DNA from: Candidatus Poribacteria bacterium
GTDB lineage: Bacteria > Poribacteria > WGA-4E > PCPOR2b
DNA length: 64,000 bases
Assembly: GCA_022826645.1 (NCBI GenBank)
Contig: JAJDUM010000105.1
Span: forward strand, 1-64,000
Direction: 5' to 3'
In this document: in pieces, positions 37,125 to 45,729 of the stretch
How positions within the stretch are numbered: position 1 is the stretch's first letter
Layout: every line of letters begins with the position of its first letter
Program-made: the position numbers and the translations under genes
Notes under the pieces: generated by a model
Seen by the model: only the letters and a program-made list of their open reading frames with translations
The model's database searches: none
What the model was told of the DNA's origin: nothing

Positions 37125-37245
37125 TCTTAATCCCGATTTATCGGGGATTCATCGGGCAACTACAGTAAGGTCTTAGGTTTGTAGTAGCGCAATTCATTGC
37201 GCGTCCGGACGGGCCATAAATCGACCTACTACAAACTGAACTGCG
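37125..37245. repeat. Palindromic repeat element
   Basis: GTTTGTAGTAG and CTACTACAAAC enclose CGCAATTCATTGCG and CCGGACGGGCC. A CCCGATTTATCGGG palindrome precedes it. No gene seen in the gap. Confidence 0.55.
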
Positions 37246-37251
37246 TAACTC

Positions 37252-37641
37252 CTATGTATCTTTGAAAAAGTATGTAAGATCATCGAATTCGTCATACAAA
37301 AAAAGTTGCTGTGAAATGCCCTGTAATGTTGCGGAAATCTCGGACCCCTTCTTCGCAACTACTACAACGGGAATTCCCTTGGCGTATGCGTAACCCGCTT
37401 CAATACCCAATCCTACCCCTTTTTCAGTTAAATCAACCACGATTAGGTCACTTGAATCAATTTCAGCAAATGTTCTTTGCATCAATTTTTCGGGACTTAA
37501 TTCAAACTGTCCCCATTTCTCAATGTCCCGAGTGATACATACTGTTTCAAAACCGTTTTGCTCAAGTGCCGATGCAATTTTCTCAATACAATTTCTATTA
37601 CTATTGTCTGCACAATATTTAATAGAAATATAAGCTCTCAT
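37252..37641 (-). CDS. Nucleoside 2-deoxyribosyltransferase-like protein
   Basis: 129 aa. AYISIKYCADN at the start, DLIVVDLTEKGVGLGIEAGYAYAKGIPVVVVA in the middle: the Glu in GIEAGYA is the nucleophile position in this fold. Related proteins also act as nucleotide-signal hydrolases or TIR-like domains. The Tyr/Asp residues of true deoxyribosyltransferases are not all evident, so activity is uncertain. AT-richer than its neighbours. Confidence 0.75.
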   Translation of the reverse strand: MRAYISIKYCADNSNRNCIEKIASALEQNGFETVCITRDIEKWGQFELSPEKLMQRTFAEIDSSDLIVVDLTEKGVGLGIEAGYAYAKGIPVVVVAKKGSEISATLQGISQQLFLYDEFDDLTYFFKDT

Positions 37642-37961
37642 AACCTACTACTCTGTCAGGCAAATTATGATAAGCACCTGCATTGCTATGGCCGGTGCGG
37701 TTACAAACCGCACCTACCGGGCCTGGGGAACATAGAATTACCGATTTATGTTCTGAAACCTTATACAGTTTGTGCTACATTTTTCTGACAATGTACTACT
37801 ATTGTCTTCGGTTTTTGACAAAAGGGATCGATTTTTTCACAGATGGGATGAGCCAAAACGCACCCGCAAATCACGCCAATCATCGCTAATAAATTCGTGT
37901 AGATTCGCGTAGATTTGTGGATGGGTATAGGAAGGATGCCACCCTACGGCAGAAGTTACCT
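37642..37961. other. Intergenic stretch with short repeats, no gene seen
   Basis: Contains CCGGTGCGGTTACAAACCGCACCTACCGG at 37691 onward (core palindrome of the MITE-like family) and AATTCGTGTAGATTCGCGTAG repeats near 37890, as also seen near 3600 and 32640. No credible coding region. Confidence 0.5.
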
Positions 37962-38843
37962 CTACCCCGGATTCGACATTCCGCCCGCTTCCCAATCTTT
38001 GGACAACGCGGTGCACTCGGCAGCGACCTGTTCCGCGGTCGACTCAGTCCGTCCCGCCAACGCTTCTATCGTCCACGCACCATCAAAGCCGATGTCTGAA
38101 AGTGCTTCCCCAAGGGCGGACCAGTCAATGACGCCGTGTCCCGGAACCCAGTGGCAGTCGTCTTTTCCATCGACATCCTGTATGTGCAGCGCACAAAGCC
38201 TTTCCGAGGCGACCCGTGCCTGCTCCGCCGCATCAAGACCACTGATGCAGGCGTGACCTGTGTCTAGACAGAGTCCCACATGTTCGGGCGGAAAACCCGC
38301 GATGAACGCACGTAACTCCTCCATAGACTTCAACGGACGGCACGGTATGCTTGTATTCGGCAGATTCTCCAGCGCAATACGGACCCCAGTTTCCGCCGCA
38401 ACATCGACCAGCTCACTCACAGAGCGGTGGATACGCTCCGCCGCGGCACCGACATTTTCCAACGCATAAGGCGCTTCTTCAGGAGTAGTAGCACCTGTTG
38501 GGTGCACAATTGCAGCCCGTCCCCCAAGTTCCCCAAGAAACCGCATCGCATCCCCGATACGGGTGACACTGTCACGCCGAATCTCCTCAATCGAACTTGC
38601 CAAGTTCACGCCCGACATGGGTGTGTGTATGGTGTGTGGAAAAATGTTAAATCGCTCCAACGCCTCGCGACACGGTCCCGCATCGTGCGATCCGGGTTTT
38701 TGCCACTCATCGCCCTCAGCCATCAACTCGGTCTCACTGAAACCAGAGGCAGCGATTGACTCCAGTGCCGCCGCGACATCATGTCTCGCTGCACTCTCTG
38801 CGTCAAGAAAGAAAAGTCCTGAAGCTAAACTATATCTCGCCAC
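37962..38843 (-). CDS. Sugar phosphate isomerase/epimerase-like TIM barrel
   Basis: 293 aa, GTG start after AGGAGG. Xylose-isomerase-like fold with E-x-x and metal-binding IALENLPNTSIPC, VGLCLDTGHACISG, LHIQDVDGKDDCHWVPGHGVIDW and TIEALAG. Inositol or ketose epimerisation is typical of the family; substrate unknown. Flanked by repeat-rich gaps on both sides. Confidence 0.9.
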   Translation of the reverse strand: MARYSLASGLFFLDAESAARHDVAAALESIAASGFSETELMAEGDEWQKPGSHDAGPCREALERFNIFPHTIHTPMSGVNLASSIEEIRRDSVTRIGDAMRFLGELGGRAAIVHPTGATTPEEAPYALENVGAAAERIHRSVSELVDVAAETGVRIALENLPNTSIPCRPLKSMEELRAFIAGFPPEHVGLCLDTGHACISGLDAAEQARVASERLCALHIQDVDGKDDCHWVPGHGVIDWSALGEALSDIGFDGAWTIEALAGRTESTAEQVAAECTALSKDWEAGGMSNPG

Positions 38844-39240
38844 TATAGCCTCCTTGTGTGGAACGCAGATCTGCGTTCCCTACGAATTTCTTCCTACCCT
38901 TCCATTTGGGGCGGCACATCTAAATCTCTGGGCTCATCTAAAAAGAAAGTGCAAAACGCGAATCGAAATCGTAGGGGCGGGGTTTCCCCGCCCGTGGCAC
39001 ATCCCGATTTATCGGGGCAGTAAGGGTTGGGGGACCCAACCCCTACGAAGATTCAGTTGCTGTTGCACTAATTCTTAACATGAACCAAGTTGCTTTGAAT
39101 CCCGATCTTATCGGGGAGGAAGGAAGAAAGACCAATTTTCCAAATTTTTGCCGACACCACGGGGAAGGATGGAAGGAGGCAAGGATGGCTGGGATTCCCC
39201 CCATTCTTCCAATACCACGTTTCACGCATTACGTTTCACG
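38844..39240. other. Intergenic stretch with a 128-bp repeat, no gene seen
   Basis: Includes CGCAGATCTGCG, the 128-bp repeat (38940-39067) and an ACGTTTCACGCATTACGTTT repeat near 39219, similar to one at 15450. No ribosome sites with protein-like ORFs. Confidence 0.5.
38940..39067. repeat. 128-bp dispersed repeat, copy 1
   Basis: Starts AAAAAGAAAGTGCAAAACGC and contains GGGGCGGGG/CCCCGCCC, CCCGATTTATCGGG and GGGTTGGGGGACCCAACCC hairpins. A copy with only a few differences is at 58716-58844. Confidence 0.85.
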
Positions 39241-39921
39241 CTATGCTTCATCAAGCATCTGTTGAACCCGCTCGGTAACGCCTGCAACGACAGCATCGAG
39301 AATATGACCACCCTTGGGGATGGTTGCCAATTTTGCGTTGTCGTAGTTGACTTCGTTCGGCCGGATACGCTCCGGAAAAACGACCATCGCAAATGAGGTC
39401 TCAAACTCGCCGGCGTGGCCCGCACTCCGCTCCAGTTCCAGATTCGCCTCATAGAAAGATTGCGATGCGGTCTCCCAATAGGTCACATACGTAACACCCA
39501 GGTCATCAATCCGCTTCATCACGTCGGGAGCGACGGGCTCAAGATTCTCTCGCTTGTTGCCGCCGTGCCCGTTGAGCACCATAACTTTCGGGACCCCCAA
39601 CCGTTTCAGGCTATTACACACATCGTGGACATATTCAAGATGGATATCCGGACGTATCGTCAATGCGCCGCCGCGATCCATGTGGTGTTCCGATACCGAC
39701 ATAGGAACAGTGGGTGTCACCAGCACATGAGGATAAAAGTTTGTCGCCGCCCGTTTGGCTATTTCCGTGACACTGACGGTATCGTGGATCATCGCCAGAT
39801 GGTCTTGATGCTGTTCGGTGGCACCCGTTGGGACAATCGCACCTTTTATAGTGCCACTGGAGATGGCTTCTCCCAGCTCTTTCCGTGTAAGTTCACCGAG
39901 AAATACGTTGTTGTCAAGCAT
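39241..39921 (-). CDS. Creatininase family amidohydrolase
   Basis: 226 aa. E36-Q-H38 and D47 (GATEQHQDHLAMIHDT), NGHGGN and AGHAGEFET form the binuclear metal site of the creatininase/MftE/FAPy-deformylase family. Function could be hydrolysis of a cyclic amide or peptide tailoring. ATG follows AAGGA. Confidence 0.92.
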   Translation of the reverse strand: MLDNNVFLGELTRKELGEAISSGTIKGAIVPTGATEQHQDHLAMIHDTVSVTEIAKRAATNFYPHVLVTPTVPMSVSEHHMDRGGALTIRPDIHLEYVHDVCNSLKRLGVPKVMVLNGHGGNKRENLEPVAPDVMKRIDDLGVTYVTYWETASQSFYEANLELERSAGHAGEFETSFAMVVFPERIRPNEVNYDNAKLATIPKGGHILDAVVAGVTERVQQMLDEA

Positions 39922-40049
39922 TGATATTTCCTTTGAGTTATTAAACCGAGATTATGCAAGGATACAGAGATAGTGGATATTGAGGATCAGAATGGGTTGG
40001 ATGGGAAGGAAGGGTGGGAGGTTGACAGATACCGCCTCCCACCAATAAC

Positions 40050-40706
40050 CTACATCCCAAAACTTCCAACGAAGATGTTGTTTGTGTCCTCACCGTCATT
40101 CCAGGTGACGGACAGAATTTCGTCTTGGTAGCAGTAGGCGGTCGATTTGCCGACGATAGGGGTATCAAGCTGCTCTAACGGCTTGTACCAGATCTGGTGT
40201 GGCTGTGTGCAGTTTTGGCAAGGATAGCGCGAAACGGATAGGGTTAGCACTTCTCCAACCCGCAGATCATATTCCACACCTTCTTTACTGAAAGCGATTG
40301 GTGCGTTCTTTGTACTAACAATTTCACCGAGGATCTCACTCCGTTTCGCTGTCATCAGATCTATTACAGCGGTACGCTGTTCCGATGTCGCTTTTTCGTC
40401 GAGGTACAGGACGCTGCGGCGTGTGCTGGTATCAATAGCGAGGTTGCTCTGCGCCGTAACCACCCCAACAACAGTCAATCCTTCCAGTGAAACACCTTTC
40501 CAAGTCCCTTGGTGGATGTTCCAAACGAGGGTTGCCTCCCTGCCCCCTTCGACATACTCAGCCCCGTAGTGACATGCCCCGATATAGACGCTGACAGAAC
40601 GGGCTTCCAAATACTCACCCTGCACAGTTTCGGGTTGTGTCGCCCACACACTCGCGACAGTCAGTAAAAGCGCGATCGCGGTTAAGGTGAAACTCTTGGT
40701 CTTCAT
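40050..40706 (-). CDS. Secreted DUF1326-like protein
   Basis: 218 aa from the ATG at 40706, preceded by GGGAG; the longer frame to 40766 is unlikely. Signal peptide through SVWA (about residue 22). Mature part: YLEARSVSVYIGACHYGAEY, then LVWNIHQGTWKGVSLEGLTVVGV, as in DUF1326 proteins, plus a C-x2-C (PCQNC) and one more Cys near the end. Possibly a metal-binding envelope protein; function unknown. Confidence 0.78.
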   Translation of the reverse strand: MKTKSFTLTAIALLLTVASVWATQPETVQGEYLEARSVSVYIGACHYGAEYVEGGREATLVWNIHQGTWKGVSLEGLTVVGVVTAQSNLAIDTSTRRSVLYLDEKATSEQRTAVIDLMTAKRSEILGEIVSTKNAPIAFSKEGVEYDLRVGEVLTLSVSRYPCQNCTQPHQIWYKPLEQLDTPIVGKSTAYCYQDEILSVTWNDGEDTNNIFVGSFGM

Positions 40707-41227
40707 CTCTATACTCCCTTCTAAAAATCTAACGTGAAAGTTGTCGTTAGCAACAAGCGTGTACAAATTCTAAGGCAGTTTATCACACCCAAGTGTTGGC
40801 GTCAAGTGAAAAGAAAATTCTCAACAAAAAGGAGGTAATTAAGCATTATTAACCGCAGCATTGGGACAAAGTTTGAGATGGAATTTTCGCTTGACGGAAC
40901 CCCTGAAATATGATAGACTGTGCCTAGAATTCCCTCTGCAATTTATTAGGGGATATTAGCATTTATATGAGTTGTGTCGCCACCCGCCGATAAATGTCCA
41001 ATCCCGATTTCATCAAGGATCCTCGTCCCGCTTAGCGAGGGTTCCGAGAATTGGAACTTGCAGAACGGGTTGGGAGACACAACCCCTACAGGAGTCAACT
41101 CAATGTAGAGGCACCCCCGATAGATCGGGATTAAGAATATCAACAGAATCTAATAACAACGAAAATTTCTGGAGTGCCTCATCGGTGGTCAGCAACCGAC
41201 TGTTGACTAATAAAATAGGAGAACAAC
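40707..41227. other. Intergenic region upstream of the molybdenum hydroxylase operon
   Basis: Contains a plausible promoter (TTGACG at 40891 with TAGACT 17 bp later), TTTATCATG-like repeats and a palindromic cluster near 41010-41130 (GATAGATCGGGATT, GGGTTGGGAGACACAACCC). An AAGGAGGT at 40831 is not followed by a start codon. No gene seen. Confidence 0.4.
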
Positions 41228-41878
41228 ATGTCAAAAGAGAAAGACAAAGATCAAACTCAGGAAACCTCCATATCGCGGCGGAGTTTTCTGAAAGGCGTGG
41301 GTACCAGCGCAGTCGCTGCAAGCGTTGCACCGTCTGTTTTGATCAACGCGGAGACAGCTGCGGAAGCCCAAATGGGTGAAGAAATTACCCGCGCTAAAAT
41401 CAAACTTAATATCAACGACAAAACCCACGAAGTTGAGGTTGAACCGCGCACAACACTGCTGAACGTCTTGCGAGACGGCTTCGACACCAGCGGTAATCGC
41501 CTAGACCTGACCGGCGCAAAGCCCATCTGTGAGCGTGGCGAGTGTGGTGGGTGTACGGTACAGATTGATGGTAAGGCAATTTGTTCCTGTATGACCCTCG
41601 CCATTGACGCCCAGGGGAAGCAGATTACTACTGTCGAAGGAATTGCCAACGGCGATCAGTTACACCCGGTCCAAGAGGCGTTTGTCGAGCACGATGCCCT
41701 GATGTGTGGGTTCTGCACCCCCGGCTTCGTCGTCGCTTCAAAATCGTTGTTAGATCAGAATCCGAGCCCAAGCCACGAGGAGATTAAAGAGGGATTGGTA
41801 GGCAATATCTGTCGCTGTGGAACCTATCCCTTTATCTTTGAGGCGGTCAAAGCGGCTTCGCGGAAAATGGGAGGCTAA
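41228..41878 (+). CDS. Tat-exported [2Fe-2S] subunit of a molybdenum hydroxylase (PaoA-like)
   Basis: 216 aa. Twin-arginine signal SRRSFLKG at residues 16-23. Plant-type [2Fe-2S] Cys at 101, 106, 109 and 121, and the second cluster at 160, 163, 195 and 197 (MCGFCTPG, NICRCGTY). A Tat signal on this subunit is the hallmark of the periplasmic aldehyde oxidoreductase PaoABC (YagTSR) rather than cytoplasmic xanthine dehydrogenase. First gene of a three-gene operon; AGGAG before the ATG. Confidence 0.93.
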   Translation: MSKEKDKDQTQETSISRRSFLKGVGTSAVAASVAPSVLINAETAAEAQMGEEITRAKIKLNINDKTHEVEVEPRTTLLNVLRDGFDTSGNRLDLTGAKPICERGECGGCTVQIDGKAICSCMTLAIDAQGKQITTVEGIANGDQLHPVQEAFVEHDALMCGFCTPGFVVASKSLLDQNPSPSHEEIKEGLVGNICRCGTYPFIFEAVKAASRKMGG

Positions 41879-41881
41879 AAA

Positions 41882-44002
41882 ATGGCATCATGGGGAAGAC
41901 CAGAAGATTCGCGCTTGATCGGTAAACGTGTTCAGCGTTTGTCAGGCGCTGACAAAGTTACTGGAAAAGCGAAGTACACGTTTGATATCAATCGTCCCGG
42001 GATGCTTTACGGACATATCCTGCGGTCACCGGTTGCACATGCGACCATCACTCACATAGACCTCAGCGAAGCCGAGTCCCTGCCCGGTGTTAAAGCCGCT
42101 ATTCCGCTGATTGAGCCGGGCAAACGGGTGCGCTTCGAAGGACAGGAGATCGCTGCGGTCGCCGCTATCACAGACGACATCGCCAGGGAGGCACTCCGAT
42201 TCATACAATTTGATTATGACGAATTGGACTATGTTGTCGAGATGGAGGATGCAAAAGAAGCGGGGGCACCCCAAATTCGTGACGATTGGAAGGGCAACCA
42301 GAGTGAAACACAGGTTGATGAACGCGGCGATATCGAGGCGGGATTTGCCGAAGCGGCTGTCGAAGTTGAAGCGACCTACCACACACCGGTTCAAACCCAC
42401 GTCTGCCTGGAGACGCATGGGCACGTCGCCGAATGGGAAGGGGATAATCTGACCGTTTGGGCTTCGACGCAGGCAGTTTTTGGTACACGCCAAAATCTCG
42501 CACAGCATTTCGAGCTGCCCGAAAATCAGGTACGTGTCATCACCGAACACATGGGCGGCGGTTTTGGCAGTAAGTTCGGTCCCGGCGTGGAAGGGGTCGC
42601 CGCTGCAAAACTTGCGCGACAAGCAGGTGCACCTGTCAAGCTGATGTTGACCCGCAAAGATGAGCATCTCGCTTCCGGCAATCGTCCGTCGATGACACAA
42701 AAGGTCCGTGCCGGTGCAGCGCAAGATGGTCGGTTCGTCGCTTACGACATGAGCGGCTACGGCACAGGGGGCATCGGTAGTGGGGCGGATTTCACCGGTC
42801 CCTATGTCTATCATGTCCCGAATTATCGCACGGAAAAGTCCGCCGTTGCAATCAACGCGGGCAGTGCCCGCGCTATGCGTGCACCGGGACACCCACAAGG
42901 TGCCTTCGCTATGGATTCGTTGATGGACGAACTCGCTGAACAACTCGGCATGGATCCACTCGAATTCCGTCGCATAAACAGCGACAGTGATCCCCGACGC
43001 AACAAAATTCGGCAAGCCGAATATACGCTCGGCGCGCAGGAAATCGGCTGGCACCGCCGTAACAGAGTCTCCGGCTCTGGTACAGGCCCGAAGAAACGCG
43101 GCATCGGTATGGGTTGCGGATTGTGGGGCGGTGGTGGTTGGGCAGGAACGCAAGCCCGTGTGACCATCCATCCAAGCGGTGTTGTCGAAGCGGTCACAGG
43201 GACGCAGGATATCGGCACCGGTATCCGAACGGTTATCGCCATTATCGTCGCGGAAGAGCTTGGGCTGCGTCCTGAAGACATTACGGTCAAGATTGGCGAT
43301 ACTGCACCAGGGTTGTCTGCCTACGGAAGTGGGGGCAGCCAGACAATTGGATCTGTAGCACCGGTGATAAAGACTGCAGCAATGGCAGCCAAGCGGAAGC
43401 TATTTGGGCATATTGCTCCGCTGGTGGAAGCGGATCCAGGGAATTTACGCGCTGTAGGCGGCCGGATTCGCAGCGAGTCAGATCTAAGGATGAGCATTCC
43501 GTGGAAAGAGGCGACGGGGTATCTCGGCATGGAAACCATCTCCGAAGGTGGTGAATGGGACGAAAACCTCCGCGTTGGCGATACCGCCGGTGTCCAGTTT
43601 GCCGAGGTCGAAGTTGACACAGAAACGGGGCTTGTTAAGGTCATCAAGATTGTCGCTATCCAAGACTGCGGTTTGGTGGTCAATCGCTTGACGACCGAGA
43701 GCCAGATTAACGGTGCTGTCATCATGGGACTCGGCTATGCGCTGCTTGAGGAGCGCATCATGGACGACCAGACCGGCAAGATGATTAACGCAAACCTTGG
43801 GGATTACAAGGTCCCCGGCGCGATGGATATTCCTGAGATTAAATCCATCGCATACGATACCGACCGGAAGATAACGGGGATCGGTGAACCGCCGACAATC
43901 CCGACAGCAGGTGCTATTGCAAACGCTGTCTACAACGCAATCGGTGTCCGTATCCGGGAACTCCCAATCACACCGGATAAAGTCCTCAACGCCCTCGGTT
44001 AG
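41882..44002 (+). CDS. Molybdopterin-binding large subunit of a molybdenum hydroxylase (PaoC/XdhA type)
   Basis: 706 aa, three bases after the previous stop. MGGGFGSK (224-231) contacts the molybdopterin, ARAMRAPGHPQGAFAMDSL and GSGGSQTIGS are further cofactor loops, and G-I-G-E669 holds the catalytic Glu. There is no CO-dehydrogenase Cys loop (CSFR), so CO oxidation is excluded. Probable aldehyde or aromatic N-heterocycle oxidation in the periplasm. Shares the operon with the Fe-S and FAD subunits. Confidence 0.94.
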   Translation: MASWGRPEDSRLIGKRVQRLSGADKVTGKAKYTFDINRPGMLYGHILRSPVAHATITHIDLSEAESLPGVKAAIPLIEPGKRVRFEGQEIAAVAAITDDIAREALRFIQFDYDELDYVVEMEDAKEAGAPQIRDDWKGNQSETQVDERGDIEAGFAEAAVEVEATYHTPVQTHVCLETHGHVAEWEGDNLTVWASTQAVFGTRQNLAQHFELPENQVRVITEHMGGGFGSKFGPGVEGVAAAKLARQAGAPVKLMLTRKDEHLASGNRPSMTQKVRAGAAQDGRFVAYDMSGYGTGGIGSGADFTGPYVYHVPNYRTEKSAVAINAGSARAMRAPGHPQGAFAMDSLMDELAEQLGMDPLEFRRINSDSDPRRNKIRQAEYTLGAQEIGWHRRNRVSGSGTGPKKRGIGMGCGLWGGGGWAGTQARVTIHPSGVVEAVTGTQDIGTGIRTVIAIIVAEELGLRPEDITVKIGDTAPGLSAYGSGGSQTIGSVAPVIKTAAMAAKRKLFGHIAPLVEADPGNLRAVGGRIRSESDLRMSIPWKEATGYLGMETISEGGEWDENLRVGDTAGVQFAEVEVDTETGLVKVIKIVAIQDCGLVVNRLTTESQINGAVIMGLGYALLEERIMDDQTGKMINANLGDYKVPGAMDIPEIKSIAYDTDRKITGIGEPPTIPTAGAIANAVYNAIGVRIRELPITPDKVLNALG

Positions 44003-44024
44003 CAGAAGAGAAGGAGATAAAAAG

Positions 44025-44999
44025 ATGGAAAATTTTGCTTACGTGAACGCAGCAGAGGTCGAGCAGGTTCCCTCGTTATTAGGCGACGATTGGAACGAGA
44101 CAAAAATAATTGCGGGAGGAACGGATCTTCTCGGCGAACTGAAGGAGTACATCGAAACGCCGAAGAAGGTGGTCAACCTCAAATCGATCCCCGGTCTGAA
44201 CGAGATAAAGGCAGATGCGGCGGGCTTAACGATAGGTGCGCTCGTAACGCTCAGCGATATCGCTGCACACCCAACCATTCAGCACCACTACACCGTACTT
44301 GCAGAAGCTGCCGAGTCCGTGGCATCACCACAGATTCGGAATGCTGGCACGCTTGGCGGCAACCTTTGCCAACGTCCCCGCTGCTGGTACTATCGCAGTC
44401 CCGACATTATCTGCCTCAAAAAGGGTGGCGATACCTGCTACGCGGTGGAGGGATTGAACAAGTATCACGCAATCTTCGGTGGAGGCCCGGTCTACATCGT
44501 CCATCCCTCTGATACAGCGCCGGCGTTAATCGCCCTCGGCGCTACGGTGAAAATTGTGGGACCCAACGGAGAGCGGGCGATGCCGTTAGAGGATTTCTTC
44601 GTCCTGCCCGACGTCAATCCGCAACGTGAAAATGTGCTTGAACCGAACGAGGTTCTCACGGAGGTGCACGTTCCTCAACCGAAGGCGGGCACAAAGAGCA
44701 CCTACCTTAAAGTCCGTGAACGCGCTTCTTTCGATTTTGCACTGTCGAGCGTTGCGGCTCACTTCGAGATGAACGGTGGGACCTGTAGCAAGGCGAGCAT
44801 CGTCCTCGGTGGCGTCGCTCCCATCCCTTGGCGGTCGAAGGAAGCTGAAGCGGCGTTGAACGGCAAACGGATCACAGACGCGGTAGCGAAGCAGGCTGGC
44901 GAGGCGGCGGTGGCGAACGCAGAACCGATGACTGACAACGGCTATAAGGTTCCATTGACCCGGAACATTATCAGCCGTGCTACAATGAGTCTCGCTTAA
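44025..44999 (+). CDS. FAD subunit of a molybdenum hydroxylase (PaoB/YagS-like)
   Basis: 324 aa from the ATG at 44025 with AAGGAG upstream. FAD-binding IIAGGTDLLGELK and NAGTLGGNLCQRPRCWYYR. Cys at 115, 120, 130 and 138 match the extra loop that binds a [4Fe-4S] cluster in PaoB and 4-hydroxybenzoyl-CoA reductase beta, followed by YIVHPSDTAPALIALGA as in YagS. This supports the PaoABC assignment. The order small-large-FAD differs from E. coli paoA-paoB-paoC; no PaoD chaperone gene follows. Confidence 0.9.
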   Translation: MENFAYVNAAEVEQVPSLLGDDWNETKIIAGGTDLLGELKEYIETPKKVVNLKSIPGLNEIKADAAGLTIGALVTLSDIAAHPTIQHHYTVLAEAAESVASPQIRNAGTLGGNLCQRPRCWYYRSPDIICLKKGGDTCYAVEGLNKYHAIFGGGPVYIVHPSDTAPALIALGATVKIVGPNGERAMPLEDFFVLPDVNPQRENVLEPNEVLTEVHVPQPKAGTKSTYLKVRERASFDFALSSVAAHFEMNGGTCSKASIVLGGVAPIPWRSKEAEAALNGKRITDAVAKQAGEAAVANAEPMTDNGYKVPLTRNIISRATMSLA

Positions 45000-45033
45000 A
45001 CATGGCTGCATCAGTTAGTGTAAAATGCGAAGA

Positions 45034-45068
45034 GAAACCGAGTTTTTTCTTCAAAACTCGGTTTCTTT
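45034..45068 (+). terminator. Hairpin terminator after the molybdenum hydroxylase operon
   Basis: GAAACCGAGTTTT with AAAACTCGGTTTC, a 13-bp stem 35 bp past the stop, then TTTG. Nearly the same stem as at 27847, so this hairpin is used twice. Confidence 0.65.
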
Positions 45069-45133
45069 GTACGATTTCTTAACATGAGCCATTTTGGAAA
45101 ATCTGCCTATATACCATCATAAGGAGAACGAAC

Positions 45134-45373
45134 ATGCAATCAGAAAAAGGTCCTTCCCTCTTGACTAAACCGATATGTCAAAACCTGTGTACCAAGGCAC
45201 TCTATACCCCCGGCGGAAATCTGAAAAATCTTGTCGAAACCAATCCGTTTTCAAACTACTGGTGCAACTGCACAATGACAGTGATTGGACCGGATGACCG
45301 ATTCGTTTCGCCAGAGAACTGTAATCGGTCTCGCGATTGCTTCAAGCCGATTGGGGGCACCCCTATAGCGTAG
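45134..45373 (+). CDS. Small Cys-rich protein
   Basis: 79 aa, ATG with AAGGAG eight bases upstream. Six Cys in pairs (ICQNLC, CNC, then CNRSRDC) suggest metal binding or disulfides. No signal peptide. No family recognised. It stands alone between the operon terminator and the accessory island. Confidence 0.65.
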   Translation: MQSEKGPSLLTKPICQNLCTKALYTPGGNLKNLVETNPFSNYWCNCTMTVIGPDDRFVSPENCNRSRDCFKPIGGTPIA

Positions 45374-45478
45374 TAGTTTGCCAGAGTTCTTTCCTTTGTA
45401 GCGGCAGGGACACTCTTTCTCCAAGTCCCCCTGATAAGGGGGATTTAGGGGGTTAGCTGTGCATTGGGAATGTCTAAG
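45374..45478. repeat. CCCCCTGATAAGGGGG-type palindrome
   Basis: Gap DNA with the CCCCCTGATAAGGGGGATTT motif at 45428 onward, also found at 20620-20720. No gene seen. Confidence 0.5.
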
Positions 45479-45645
45479 TACGGTGAATTCTAAAAACAAA
45501 TAGACACTTTTGCTTCCCGGTAGGTGCGGTTTCCTAACCGCACCGGTGTCGACTCGTCGAGCATCTCTCGATATATCGGGATCCTTGGAACGGGACTCGA
45601 TAAATCGGGATTTGGAGTGTCCCATTAATTCTAAGATCCACCATA
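45479..45645. repeat. MITE-like element, copy 4
   Basis: Left end TACGGTGAATTCTAAAAAC and right end TTAATTCTAAGATCCACCATA are the family's inverted termini. The inside differs from the other copies: it has GGTAGGTGCGGTT and two CCCGATTTATCGGG-like palindromes. Confidence 0.65.
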
Positions 45646-45654
45646 GATACAGTA

Positions 45655-45684
45655 AGGGCAACCCTCGTGGTTGCCCTCTTTTTA
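45655..45684 (+). terminator. Hairpin with T-run
   Basis: AGGGCAACC-CTCGT-GGTTGCCCT, a perfect 9-bp stem, followed by CTTTTTAT. It could end a transcript reading from the small Cys-rich gene. Confidence 0.6.
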
Positions 45685-45729
45685 TAGGATAAAACCCAGC
45701 GCAACACAAAAAAGGACTGGAGGCACAAC

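Noticed and set aside
42026..43171. 381-aa ORF antisense to the molybdenum hydroxylase
   Set aside because: Shadow of a well-supported gene.
41882..44002. CO dehydrogenase (CoxL)
   Set aside because: The Cys-containing active-site loop of CoxL is absent; the Tat signal and FAD-subunit Cys fit PaoABC better.
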